A stretch of DNA of 64,000 nt from Clostridiaceae bacterium (GTDB lineage: Bacteria > Bacillota > Clostridia > Acetivibrionales > DULL01): the NCBI GenBank assembly GCA_012840395.1, contig DULL01000034.1, positions 1-64,000 on the forward strand. Direction: 5' to 3'. The notes below the pieces were generated by a model. That model made no database searches and was not told the DNA's origin. It saw only the letters and a program-made list of their open reading frames with translations. A program made the translations under genes and the position numbers. Shown here one piece after another: positions 52,297 through 60,824 of the stretch (position 1 is its first letter; each line of letters starts with the position of its first letter).

Positions 52297-55200
52297 ATGA
52301 CATTTTTAATAAAGCCGCTTTATGAGCTTAGCCAGTACAGAAATGTTTTGGAAAACCTGAGAAATTATTCGGTACCTGTTAGTATAATTGGCCCTTCAGA
52401 CTCCCAGAAAGTACACATGGCCTACAGTATTGCCAGCCATTTGGGACAAAAAGCGGTATTTATTGCGTATAATGAGATGCAGGCAAGGAGAGTATTTGAA
52501 GACTTCTCCTTTTTTGCAGGAGATGAAGTGGTTTATTTTCCTCCAAGAGAGATTACTCTCCATGATGTAGAAGCTAAAAGTAATGATACTGTTTATCAAA
52601 GGCTGTCATCCCTGGCAAGAATTTGTGAAGATAAATACAGAATAATTGTTACATCCGCAGAGGCTGTAATCCAGAAATTAATTGATAAGAATTATTTTAA
52701 TGAGTGCATTATAAATATCCGAATCGGTTCTAAACTGAATGTTGAATTATTTAAGAAAAAGCTGGTGGAAATAGGATACGAAAGAGTTGATATTGTTGAT
52801 GCAAAAGGTGAGTTTGCTGTACGAGGCGGGATAATTGACTTATTTCCTGTAAACAGTGAGTATGCAGTTCGCATAGAACTTTTTGATGATGAAGTAGATT
52901 CCATCAGGAGAGTTGATATTGTTTCACAACGCTCGGTAGAAATGCTTGATTCCCTGAAAATAGTACCTGCAAGGGAAACTATTTTCAGTGATGATGATGT
53001 TAAGGGAATTATTAGCAGGATAAAAAATGAATTAAATGGAGTAATTAAATCAAATAAGACAGGACAGGTCAAAAATTTAAAAAATATTCGAGCGGAATCA
53101 TCTTATGACAATAATGACAATAATTTTAAGAAAAGAATCACGGCAGATATTGAGAAAATCGAAAGCCAGCGTTACTTTCCAGGTATTGATAGATATATAT
53201 CATATATTATTGGCAAGCCTACCAGCTTAATAGAGTATATAGGGGATAATGTTATTGTTTTTGTAGACGAGCCTGTAAGATTAAAGCAGAGAATTGATAA
53301 TATAACCCTGGAATACCATGAAATGTGCAAAAATTTTTTAGAGAAGGGGCAAATACTGCCTGGAAGCTGTGAGGCATTTTTTGATTTTGATGATTTAATT
53401 ATAAAAATGTCTAAATACAGGCAGGTATGTTTGTATACCATAATAGCAGGCAGCCATTCATATACAAATACCATTAATTTTAATATAACCTCAAAATTAC
53501 TTGGAACTTATCAAGGACATATCAATCTGCTGATTGAGGATGTAATAAACTGGAAAAACAAAAAATCCAAAGTTGTTATTTTATCAGGAACCCGGGGAAG
53601 AGGAGAAAGACTTTCAGAGGAATTAAGAAAAGAAGGTATTGAAGCCCTATATACAGAAGACAATAACCTTTTGCTGCAGCCGGGACAAGTGATAGTTACA
53701 CGGGGCAGTCTGAGTAAAGGTTTTGAATATACTGATATTGGTTTTGTGTTATTAAGTGATTCTGCAATATTTGGGCATGGAAAAAAACCTAAGAAAGTTT
53801 CTAAAGAGAAAAAGGGAGACAGGATAAATCTGTTCACCGATTTAAAAATCGGGGACTATGTGGTGCACAGAGCCCATGGAATCGGCCAGTATGTGGGAAT
53901 TGAAAAGCTCACTATAGAAGGAGTTAAAAGGGATTATATAAAAATAAGATATTTGGAAGGTGGTTTTCTTTATATACCCACCAATCAACTGGATCTTATA
54001 CAAAAATATGTTGGGATTGAAGGAAAGACTCCCAGATTAAACAAACTTGGCTCTTCCGACTGGTCAAAAACAAAAAAAAGAGTAAAAGAATCATTAAAGG
54101 AACTGGCAGGAGAATTAATTAAGCTTTATGCTCAAAGACAGGCATTAAAAGGATTCGCTTATTCAAAAGACAATATTTGGCAAAAACAGTTTGAAGAACT
54201 ATTTCCCTATGAAGAAACTGAGGATCAGTTAAAATGTATAGCTGAAATAAAAGAGGATATGGAATCAGACAAGGTAATGGACAGACTTTTATGTGGAGAT
54301 GTGGGATATGGAAAGACAGAAGTAGCAGCGAGGGCTATTTTTAAAGCAGTAATGGACGGAAAGCAGGTTGCCTACCTTGTACCCACAACTATTCTCGCCC
54401 AGCAGCAATATGTAAGTTTTAAGGAACGCATGAACAATTTTCCCGTTACTGTGGAGGTAATAAGCAGATTTCGTACCACTGCCGAGCAGAAGCGTATTCT
54501 TAAGGATGTAAAATCAGGAAAGATTGATGTACTTATAGGCACTCACAGGCTTTTACAGAAAGACATACAGTTCAAAGACCTGGGACTGCTGGTAATAGAC
54601 GAAGAACAAAGATTTGGGGTCGCTCATAAGGAAAAGCTGAAAAATATGAAGCCAAATGTGGATGTGCTGACTCTGACTGCTACACCAATCCCCCGTACTT
54701 TGCATATGGCACTTGTTGGAATAAGGGATATAAGCGTTATAGAAGATCCGCCGGAGGAAAGATATCCTGTCCAGACCTACGTAATGGAGTATGACAAGGA
54801 TGTAATAAGGGATGCAATAATAAGAGAGATTAGCAGGAACGGGCAGGTTTTTTATCTATATAACCGTGTGAGATCTATAGATTTAAAAGCATCTGAAATT
54901 CAACTACTGGTACCGGAAGCCAAAATAGCCGTTGCCCACGGTCAGATGGATGAAAAACAACTGGAAGATATTATGTTCAATTTTATAAATGGTGAATATG
55001 ATGTCCTTGTTTGTACAACCATTATTGAATCCGGCCTTGATATGCCAAATGTCAATACAATTATAGTTGAAGATGCAGATAGAATGGGACTGGCCCAGCT
55101 ATACCAGCTCAGGGGGCGGGTGGGGCGCTCCAACAGGCTTGCTTATGCATATATAACATATAAGAAGGGCAAGATCGTGTCTGAAATTGCTGAGAAACGT

Positions 55201-55851
55201 TTGCAAGCCATAAGAGAATTTACAGACCTTGGTTCGGGATTTAAAATAGCCATGAGAGATATGGAGATCAGGGGAGTAGGAAACCTTCTGGGACCTGAAC
55301 AGCATGGAAACATGGAATCGGTAGGTTACGATATGTACTGCAGATTGCTTAGTGAGGCAATAAAAGAATTAAAAGGAGAGCCGGTTGAGGATAAGCAGAT
55401 TGAGGTAAACATCGATATTAATGTTAGCGCCTATATTGATGATTTCTATATCAGCCAGGAAACTCAAAAAATTGAAATGTATCAAAAGATAGCTGCTGTA
55501 AGGAATGAAAATGATTTAAATGATATTGCAGATGAGCTGATAGACCGCTATGGAGATATGCCTGAGCCGGTAAGGAATCTGCTGGCTATTGCAAATATAA
55601 AGATACTGGCAGGTGAAATTGGCTTTTCTTCTATTGTAGAAAAGGATGGCGGCGTATTATTCCAGTTTTCCGAAGGAAAGAAAATTGATATAAAAGCAAT
55701 TAGCGCTTTAATGTCAAAATACAAAAGAAGACTTTTGTTTAACGCAGGTTCTTCTCCATACTTTTTGCTCAAAATTTCAGATATTGACAAAAGCAAAGTA
55801 CTTGATAATATTAAAATTATGTTACATGATATTAAAAACTTTGAAGTATAA
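52297..55851 (+). CDS. mfd: Transcription-repair coupling factor Mfd
   Basis: Displaces stalled RNA polymerase and recruits UvrA. 1184 residues. The UvrB-like N-terminal domain (about 20-330) includes FPPREITLHD. The RNA-polymerase interaction domain contains GDYVVHRAHGIGQYVGIEKL. Helicase motifs include GDVGYGKTEVA (motif I), DEEQRFGV (II), TATPIPRTL (III) and QLRGRVGRS (VI). The TRCF C-terminal domain is intact. AAGGAAGG precedes the ATG. Confidence 0.96.
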   Translation: MTFLIKPLYELSQYRNVLENLRNYSVPVSIIGPSDSQKVHMAYSIASHLGQKAVFIAYNEMQARRVFEDFSFFAGDEVVYFPPREITLHDVEAKSNDTVYQRLSSLARICEDKYRIIVTSAEAVIQKLIDKNYFNECIINIRIGSKLNVELFKKKLVEIGYERVDIVDAKGEFAVRGGIIDLFPVNSEYAVRIELFDDEVDSIRRVDIVSQRSVEMLDSLKIVPARETIFSDDDVKGIISRIKNELNGVIKSNKTGQVKNLKNIRAESSYDNNDNNFKKRITADIEKIESQRYFPGIDRYISYIIGKPTSLIEYIGDNVIVFVDEPVRLKQRIDNITLEYHEMCKNFLEKGQILPGSCEAFFDFDDLIIKMSKYRQVCLYTIIAGSHSYTNTINFNITSKLLGTYQGHINLLIEDVINWKNKKSKVVILSGTRGRGERLSEELRKEGIEALYTEDNNLLLQPGQVIVTRGSLSKGFEYTDIGFVLLSDSAIFGHGKKPKKVSKEKKGDRINLFTDLKIGDYVVHRAHGIGQYVGIEKLTIEGVKRDYIKIRYLEGGFLYIPTNQLDLIQKYVGIEGKTPRLNKLGSSDWSKTKKRVKESLKELAGELIKLYAQRQALKGFAYSKDNIWQKQFEELFPYEETEDQLKCIAEIKEDMESDKVMDRLLCGDVGYGKTEVAARAIFKAVMDGKQVAYLVPTTILAQQQYVSFKERMNNFPVTVEVISRFRTTAEQKRILKDVKSGKIDVLIGTHRLLQKDIQFKDLGLLVIDEEQRFGVAHKEKLKNMKPNVDVLTLTATPIPRTLHMALVGIRDISVIEDPPEERYPVQTYVMEYDKDVIRDAIIREISRNGQVFYLYNRVRSIDLKASEIQLLVPEAKIAVAHGQMDEKQLEDIMFNFINGEYDVLVCTTIIESGLDMPNVNTIIVEDADRMGLAQLYQLRGRVGRSNRLAYAYITYKKGKIVSEIAEKRLQAIREFTDLGSGFKIAMRDMEIRGVGNLLGPEQHGNMESVGYDMYCRLLSEAIKELKGEPVEDKQIEVNIDINVSAYIDDFYISQETQKIEMYQKIAAVRNENDLNDIADELIDRYGDMPEPVRNLLAIANIKILAGEIGFSSIVEKDGGVLFQFSEGKKIDIKAISALMSKYKRRLLFNAGSSPYFLLKISDIDKSKVLDNIKIMLHDIKNFEV

Positions 55852-55954
55852 AGATAATTTAGTATAATGATTATTAGGCCATTTATTATATAGGGCAATA
55901 TATCATACATGGTATAAGATATTCCGCTCAATGTAAATGTTAGGAGAGATGGAC

Positions 55955-57097
55955 TTGGATAAAAATAAAAAATTAGATACTAAATATTTAGTAAAAAAAG
56001 AAAAATCACGTCCGCCATTGACACCAAAAACTATTAAGCTTGTTGCACTTGGAATTATAGCTCTTATAGTTTTAGGTACTGCGTTAGCAATATACTTAAA
56101 TTATAAAAACAGTTATGTTGCAAAAATAGGTGGAGAGTTGATTACTACTGCAGAATTCAGATTTTTCTTAAAACAACAAAAGGATGCCATGCTGAATCAG
56201 GCAGACAATCCTGACCCTGATACTTTTTGGAACACAAAAATTGGCGGGGAAGACGCTATACAAGTTGCTAAAAATAAAGCACTAGAAAGCGCAAAAGAGT
56301 TTAAGATTCAGGTAATAAAAGCCAAGGAGCAGAATTTATCGCTTGATAAAGCTGATATTGAAAACCTGAATAAAGGCATTAAAGAAATAATAGCTCAAAA
56401 TAATAACAGCAAAGTTCAGGCAAATAATGAGTTTATGGAAGCATATGGTGTTACTCTGGATGAATTTAGGGAAATTTATAAAGGATTTATTCTGGGAAAT
56501 AAGCTTTACCAGAAGGAATATGATGCTATAACGGCTACGGAAAGCGAAATACCCCAGTATTATGAGAAGTACCCAGATGAGTTTTTAGATTCCCAGTTTA
56601 GATATAATGGTGAAGAAGCTGTATGGGCAAGGCATATACTAATAAAAACTGTTGATGATAACATGAATGAGTTGCCTCAGGATAAGCAGGAAGAAGCAAA
56701 GAAAAAAGCTGAAGAGGTTCTTGCTAAAGCTAAAAATGGAGAAGATTTTGTTAAACTGGTCGCTGAAAATTCCGAAGATGCAGGATCTGTTAATTACGGA
56801 GGAGCTTATGTATTTGGAAAAGGGAAAATGATGGCTGAATTTGAAGAAGCGGCTTTTAACTTGCAGCCAGGACAGATAAGCGACTTGGTGAAAACAGCTT
56901 ATGGATATCATATTATTAAACTTGAAGAAAAATATGCTGAAGGTCAGCCTGTAAGTCTTGAGTGCGTAAAGAACTACTGGGAATATGGTGTAAATTTTAT
57001 AAAGGCGTTGAAAATTCAAGAAAAGCTGGATCAGTGGAAGAAGGATCTCCAATCAACCACAATAATTAATAAGAAGGTATATGATTCAATAATGTGA
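55955..57097 (+). CDS. PrsA/SurA-like membrane peptidyl-prolyl isomerase
   Basis: Extracytoplasmic foldase of about 380 residues. One N-terminal membrane helix (about 27-48, LVALGIIALIVLGTALAIYL) has no lipobox, so it is an uncleaved anchor. A SurA-N-like helical domain precedes a parvulin rotamase domain (about 215-325, ARHILIKT to HIIKLEEK). Start choice: TTG 55955 has AGGAG 8 bases upstream; ATG 55949 is too near and ATG 55937 lacks a site. In Bacillus the gene between mfd and spoVT differs, but a PrsA homologue here is common in clostridia. Confidence 0.8.
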   Translation: MDKNKKLDTKYLVKKEKSRPPLTPKTIKLVALGIIALIVLGTALAIYLNYKNSYVAKIGGELITTAEFRFFLKQQKDAMLNQADNPDPDTFWNTKIGGEDAIQVAKNKALESAKEFKIQVIKAKEQNLSLDKADIENLNKGIKEIIAQNNNSKVQANNEFMEAYGVTLDEFREIYKGFILGNKLYQKEYDAITATESEIPQYYEKYPDEFLDSQFRYNGEEAVWARHILIKTVDDNMNELPQDKQEEAKKKAEEVLAKAKNGEDFVKLVAENSEDAGSVNYGGAYVFGKGKMMAEFEEAAFNLQPGQISDLVKTAYGYHIIKLEEKYAEGQPVSLECVKNYWEYGVNFIKALKIQEKLDQWKKDLQSTTIINKKVYDSIM

Positions 57098-57155
57098 TAA
57101 TATGATTCAATATTGTTAGTTAGTTACTATTTGTAAAATATTAATATCAGTTTTT

Positions 57156-57195
57156 AAAGAGACTCAGAAATTTTGGCTGAGTCTCTTTATTTTTA
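57156..57195 (+). terminator. Terminator of the pth-mfd-prsA-like unit
   Basis: AAAGAGACTCAG (57156-57167) and CTGAGTCTCTTT (57177-57188) form a perfect 12-base stem with a 9-base loop and ATTTTT after. Confidence 0.8.
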
Positions 57196-57310
57196 CGATT
57201 TATGTTACAGTTTTCTAATTATGCATAAAACTCCAATAAAAAAACAATAATAAAAACACCGGATAAAACTAATTATAAACTAAAACTAACCAATAAGGAG
57301 GTAGTTCAGA

Positions 57311-57865
57311 TTGAAGGCAACTGGAATAGTAAGAAGAATAGACGATCTGGGAAGAGTTGTGATTCCTAAAGAAATACGAAGAACTTTGAGAATAAGGGAA
57401 GGTGACCCTTTAGAAATATTTACTGACAGAGACGGGGAAGTTATACTGAAGAAATATTCACCTATTGGAGAATTAGGTGATTTTGCAGCCCAATATGCAG
57501 AATCTCTCCATAAGACAAGTGGACATATTACATGTATAGCAGACAGAGATACAATAATTGCAGTTTCCGGAGCATCAAAAAAAGATTTTCTTGAGAAACC
57601 TCTTAGCCCTGAACTGGAGAAAATTATTGAAGAAAAGACAACAGTTGTGGCAAAATCACCTAGTGATAAAATTATTGCCATTACTGCTGATGAAGACGGA
57701 AGCACCAAATATACATCACAAGTTATAAGTTCAATAGTTTCCGAAGGTGATCCCATAGGGGCAGTAATATTACTGTCAACTGACCCACAGATAAGCATGG
57801 GTGAAGTTGAAGAAAAACTGGCCCGTTCAGCAGCAGGTTTTCTGGGCAAGCAAATAGAACAGTAA
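57311..57865 (+). CDS. spoVT: Stage V sporulation protein T
   Basis: Forespore regulator that tunes SigG genes. 184 residues: AbrB-type N-terminal domain (TGIVRRIDDLGRVVIPKEIRR, about 4-24) and a GAF-like C-terminal domain (about 60-184). TTG start with AGGAGG upstream. In its usual place after mfd and the foldase. Confidence 0.94.
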   Translation: MKATGIVRRIDDLGRVVIPKEIRRTLRIREGDPLEIFTDRDGEVILKKYSPIGELGDFAAQYAESLHKTSGHITCIADRDTIIAVSGASKKDFLEKPLSPELEKIIEEKTTVVAKSPSDKIIAITADEDGSTKYTSQVISSIVSEGDPIGAVILLSTDPQISMGEVEEKLARSAAGFLGKQIEQ

Positions 57866-57960
57866 GGAGGCAGGTGATAGGGATAAATTAAGGATATAAT
57901 ACAAAAGACAAAATAATGACATATCACATATGATATAACATATATTATAGTAAAAAAATG

Positions 57961-57992
57961 GCAGATACTTAAAAGCAATCTGCTATTTTTTA
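57961..57992 (+). terminator. Terminator of spoVT
   Basis: GCAGAT (57961-57966) and ATCTGC (57978-57983) with TATTTTTTAA following, 95 bases after spoVT. The stem is short but the T-run is good. Confidence 0.5.
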
Positions 57993-58065
57993 ATGGAAAG
58001 TATTATGGTATTATAAAAAAGTAATAAATTTTTCATCATGTTAAGTTATTTATATGAATCTATTT

Positions 58066-58096
58066 AGATTGCAGCATTTTTTAACTGCTGCAATCT
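58066..58096 (+). other. Hairpin before sigI
   Basis: AGATTGCAGCA (58066-58076) and TGCTGCAATCT (58086-58096) are perfect 11-base arms with a 9-base loop. No strong T-run follows, so a leader structure of sigI is as likely as termination. I found no clear SigI-type ACCCCC/CGAA promoter upstream. Confidence 0.45.
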
Positions 58097-58126
58097 ATTA
58101 TTGATTCATGGGGGTAAGTATTATAA

Positions 58127-58828
58127 TTGGGGTACATAGAAGATAGAGTAGAAAGAATAAAAGATGATAATGAGTGCATTGACCTCTTTGTAGAGGAATA
58201 TAAGCCATTTATAGCTTCTTGTACACAAAATGCTATAGGTCGGTATGTGAAATTTGGAGAAGATGACGAATTAAGCATTGGACTAAGTGCTTTTGTTGAG
58301 GCCATAAAATCTTTTAACAAAGAAAAAGGTGCTTTTCTGAGTTTTGCAAATGCGGTTATAAGACGAAGGCTTATCGACTATTACAGAAAAGAGAAAAGGC
58401 ATGAAAAGTCTGTTTACCTGAATGATTTAAAGGATGACTCAGGAGAAGAAATTGATCTAACAACTCAGATGTCTATAGAAAAGTATTCCATTGACGAAAT
58501 TAGTTATTACAGGAAACTGGAAATTGAGGAACTAAAAAAGGAATTATCTGAATGGGGGATTTCTTTTTTTGATTTGGCCAGGTCTTCCCCTAAACAGGAA
58601 AAAACCCACAGAATGTGCGAAAAAATAGCCAGATTTATTTTATCATCTCCTGAACTGGTAGATAAGATAAAGAAGAAGAGATATCTACCAATAATGGAAA
58701 TTGAAAGTAATTTAAAAATACCCAAAAAAAAAATAGAGAGAGTACGAAAATATTTAATAGCGCTAATAATAATCTTGACAGGGGATTATCAGTACATAAG
58801 TGATTATATAGACATAGGACGGGATTGA
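58127..58828 (+). CDS. sigI: RNA polymerase sigma factor SigI
   Basis: Alternative sigma factor of the SigI group, used for heat/envelope response in Bacillus and polysaccharide sensing in cellulolytic clostridia. 233 residues. Region 2 (about 20-95: AFVEAIKSFNKEKGAFLSFANAVIRRRLIDYYRK) is present; the C-terminal SigI-specific domain replaces the classical region 4. TTG start with GGGGGT upstream. The rsgI gene begins 4 bases after, the standard operon. Confidence 0.9.
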   Translation: MGYIEDRVERIKDDNECIDLFVEEYKPFIASCTQNAIGRYVKFGEDDELSIGLSAFVEAIKSFNKEKGAFLSFANAVIRRRLIDYYRKEKRHEKSVYLNDLKDDSGEEIDLTTQMSIEKYSIDEISYYRKLEIEELKKELSEWGISFFDLARSSPKQEKTHRMCEKIARFILSSPELVDKIKKKRYLPIMEIESNLKIPKKKIERVRKYLIALIIILTGDYQYISDYIDIGRD

Positions 58829-58832
58829 GGTC

Positions 58833-60413
58833 ATGAAAGCTGTAGTTGTGGAAGTAGAAGAAAGGTATGCAGTTGTTTTAAACCAAAAAGGTGAATTTAT
58901 AAAAGTCAGAAATAACGGAAAGTACCAGGTAGGATATGAAGTGGACATACCTGCACAGGTTACTGGTGCCGGTATGTTTGCTAAAATTTATAAAATAGCT
59001 GCGGCGATAGTAATAATGGTAAGCATAAGTACGGGAGCATACTGCTATGCCACTCCATACAGTTATGTAAGCATAGATATTAATCCAAGTATTGAAATCC
59101 AGGCTAATATTTTCGACAGAATAATAAATATTGAGGCTATTAACGATGAAGGGAACCAACTGATTTCCAATAGAGATTACAGGAACAAGAATTTAATAAA
59201 GGGTATTGAGGAAATACTTCAGGTTGCTAAGACTGAAGGATATATAAACGAAGGTTCTAATAATGCCATCGTATTTGGTGTGGCAGGAAAAAACCAAAGA
59301 AGAATTGGCAAAATTGAAGAAGAGATTTGCTCTGCAAGCTCAAAGGAGCTTGCCAGAGAAGAGGCTGATGTAGAAATTATAGTAGAAAAGGTTCCCCTGG
59401 AAAAGAGGAAAGAAGCCCAGGAACTTGGCATCTCAACAGCAAAACTTAATTTGATAGAAAAAATGCTTGAGAATGAACAGGCAAATTTAGAGAACCAGGA
59501 TGTATTAGGTATATTAAACGAATCAGATAACTCGAAAAAATCAGAAAGTTCAGATAAATCAAATGATTCAGCTAAGACGAATAATTCAGATAAGCTAAAT
59601 AGTTCCGGAGAGAAAGACAGAAAAAATCCTGATAAAGAAACCAAAGTGGAAAATAAAGAAATAAAAGAAAATAAGGATAATATCAGCGAAAGGGTGCTTA
59701 AACAGAGAATTTTAGAATTTATTAATTCACCTATAAATGAAATAATTAAGAAATCTAATGAAATAGCAAACAATAACAATAAAGAAAAGAGCAATAATGG
59801 AGAAAAGAATGTTAATAAGAACAAAGATAATGGCAAGGATAAGGACAAAAACAAAGATAGTGAAAAAGTTAAGGACCAGGTAAAAGAAAAGGAGACAAAT
59901 AAGAACAATATAAAAGATACAATAAAAGATAAAGAGAAAAATGAGAGAGAGAACAAAAACAATAGCAATAAGACAGGTAACAGTAAAAATGAGATAAAAT
60001 ATGAAGGAGTTCTAAACAGAAACGACATAAAGGAAAGTGAATTTAATCAGAATCTGAAAAATAATAAGAATAATGAAGAAAATAAAAAAGATAATAAGAT
60101 AAAAAACAATAGTAGCAATATGAAAAACAGTGACAAAAATAAAAATTATAAGGAAAACAATAAAGAGGACAGCCAAAGCAAAAAGAATGAAAATAAAAAT
60201 AAGAATGAAAATGTGAAAAAGAAAGAAAACATAAAAAAGAGCGAAAACAGAGAAAAAACTGAAAAAGACAGCAATAAAGATTATAGTGAAAATTATAGCA
60301 ATAGTAAAAACAATGGCAATAAGAATAACAAAAACAACAAGAACAATAGTAATAAAAGTAATAATAGTAATAAGAATGATAAGAACAGAAAATTACATAC
60401 AGTAATAATATAA
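58833..60413 (+). CDS. rsgI: Anti-sigma factor RsgI with a long Asn/Lys-rich outer region
   Basis: Membrane anti-sigma factor paired with SigI. 526 residues: the N-terminal RsgI domain (about 1-45) that holds SigI, one membrane helix (about 52-70, IAAAIVIMVSISTGAYC), a conserved outer region with YVSIDINPSIEIQ (about 78-90) and alpha/beta fold to about 215. About 300 residues of Asn, Lys, Glu, Ser and Asp repeats follow with no recognisable sugar-binding module. The DNA of the tail is strongly A-rich (59.5-60.4 kb). TGAGG before the ATG. The tail looks disordered and might bind wall polymers electrostatically; that is inference. Confidence 0.88.
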   Translation: MKAVVVEVEERYAVVLNQKGEFIKVRNNGKYQVGYEVDIPAQVTGAGMFAKIYKIAAAIVIMVSISTGAYCYATPYSYVSIDINPSIEIQANIFDRIINIEAINDEGNQLISNRDYRNKNLIKGIEEILQVAKTEGYINEGSNNAIVFGVAGKNQRRIGKIEEEICSASSKELAREEADVEIIVEKVPLEKRKEAQELGISTAKLNLIEKMLENEQANLENQDVLGILNESDNSKKSESSDKSNDSAKTNNSDKLNSSGEKDRKNPDKETKVENKEIKENKDNISERVLKQRILEFINSPINEIIKKSNEIANNNNKEKSNNGEKNVNKNKDNGKDKDKNKDSEKVKDQVKEKETNKNNIKDTIKDKEKNERENKNNSNKTGNSKNEIKYEGVLNRNDIKESEFNQNLKNNKNNEENKKDNKIKNNSSNMKNSDKNKNYKENNKEDSQSKKNENKNKNENVKKKENIKKSENREKTEKDSNKDYSENYSNSKNNGNKNNKNNKNNSNKSNNSNKNDKNRKLHTVII

Positions 60414-60604
60414 GATTATAAAGAAAAAATGCCGGTATATTACAAAAATATTACAATTTAAAAATACCCCTAATATTTTACCGATGCATTTCGAATATTT
60501 ATTACAAAAAGGAAAAGTAAAAAACTAAATATCTGTCAAACAGCGATAGCTAATAGTGCCCCATATAAGAGAAATGAAAATGCTAACCAGACATTGCTCA
60601 AAGA

Positions 60605-60645
60605 AAAGAATCTGCGGTATTAAATACGCAGATTCTTTTCTTTAT
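60605..60645 (+). terminator. Terminator of sigI-rsgI
   Basis: AAAAGAATCTGCG (60605-60617) and CGCAGATTCTTTT (60628-60640) form a 13-base perfect stem with a 10-base loop, ending in CTTTA. It lies 190 bases after rsgI; nothing else is seen in 60414-60604. Confidence 0.75.
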
Positions 60646-60750
60646 CGCCCATTCTTTCTATCATTCTTTCTATCCATGAATCTTATCAATAAATTTTAAC
60701 TAAAAAAAAGTAAATTTATGTCATAAGGTGCTCAGAATTTAGTAACTAAA

Positions 60751-60784
60751 AGCGACAAACATTTTTTGGAAATTAATTTATAAT
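60751..60784 (+). promoter_or_regulatory. Spo0A box and -10 element upstream of spoIIE
   Basis: AGCGACAAA (60751-60759) contains a five-of-seven match to the Spo0A site TTCGACA. TATAAT at 60779-60784 lies about 20 bases beyond, with no proper -35 hexamer between. This is the layout of Spo0A-activated SigA promoters such as spoIIE of Bacillus. spoIIE starts 41 bases later. Confidence 0.45.
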
Positions 60785-60824
60785 AGTTACTGCGCTGTAA
60801 AATACATGCCTGGGGGTACAAAAG

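Noticed and set aside
59219-60028. 269-residue minus-strand ORF rich in Ser, Leu and Phe opposite rsgI
   Set aside because: It is the mirror of the low-complexity A-rich rsgI tail; no ribosome-binding site or family features.
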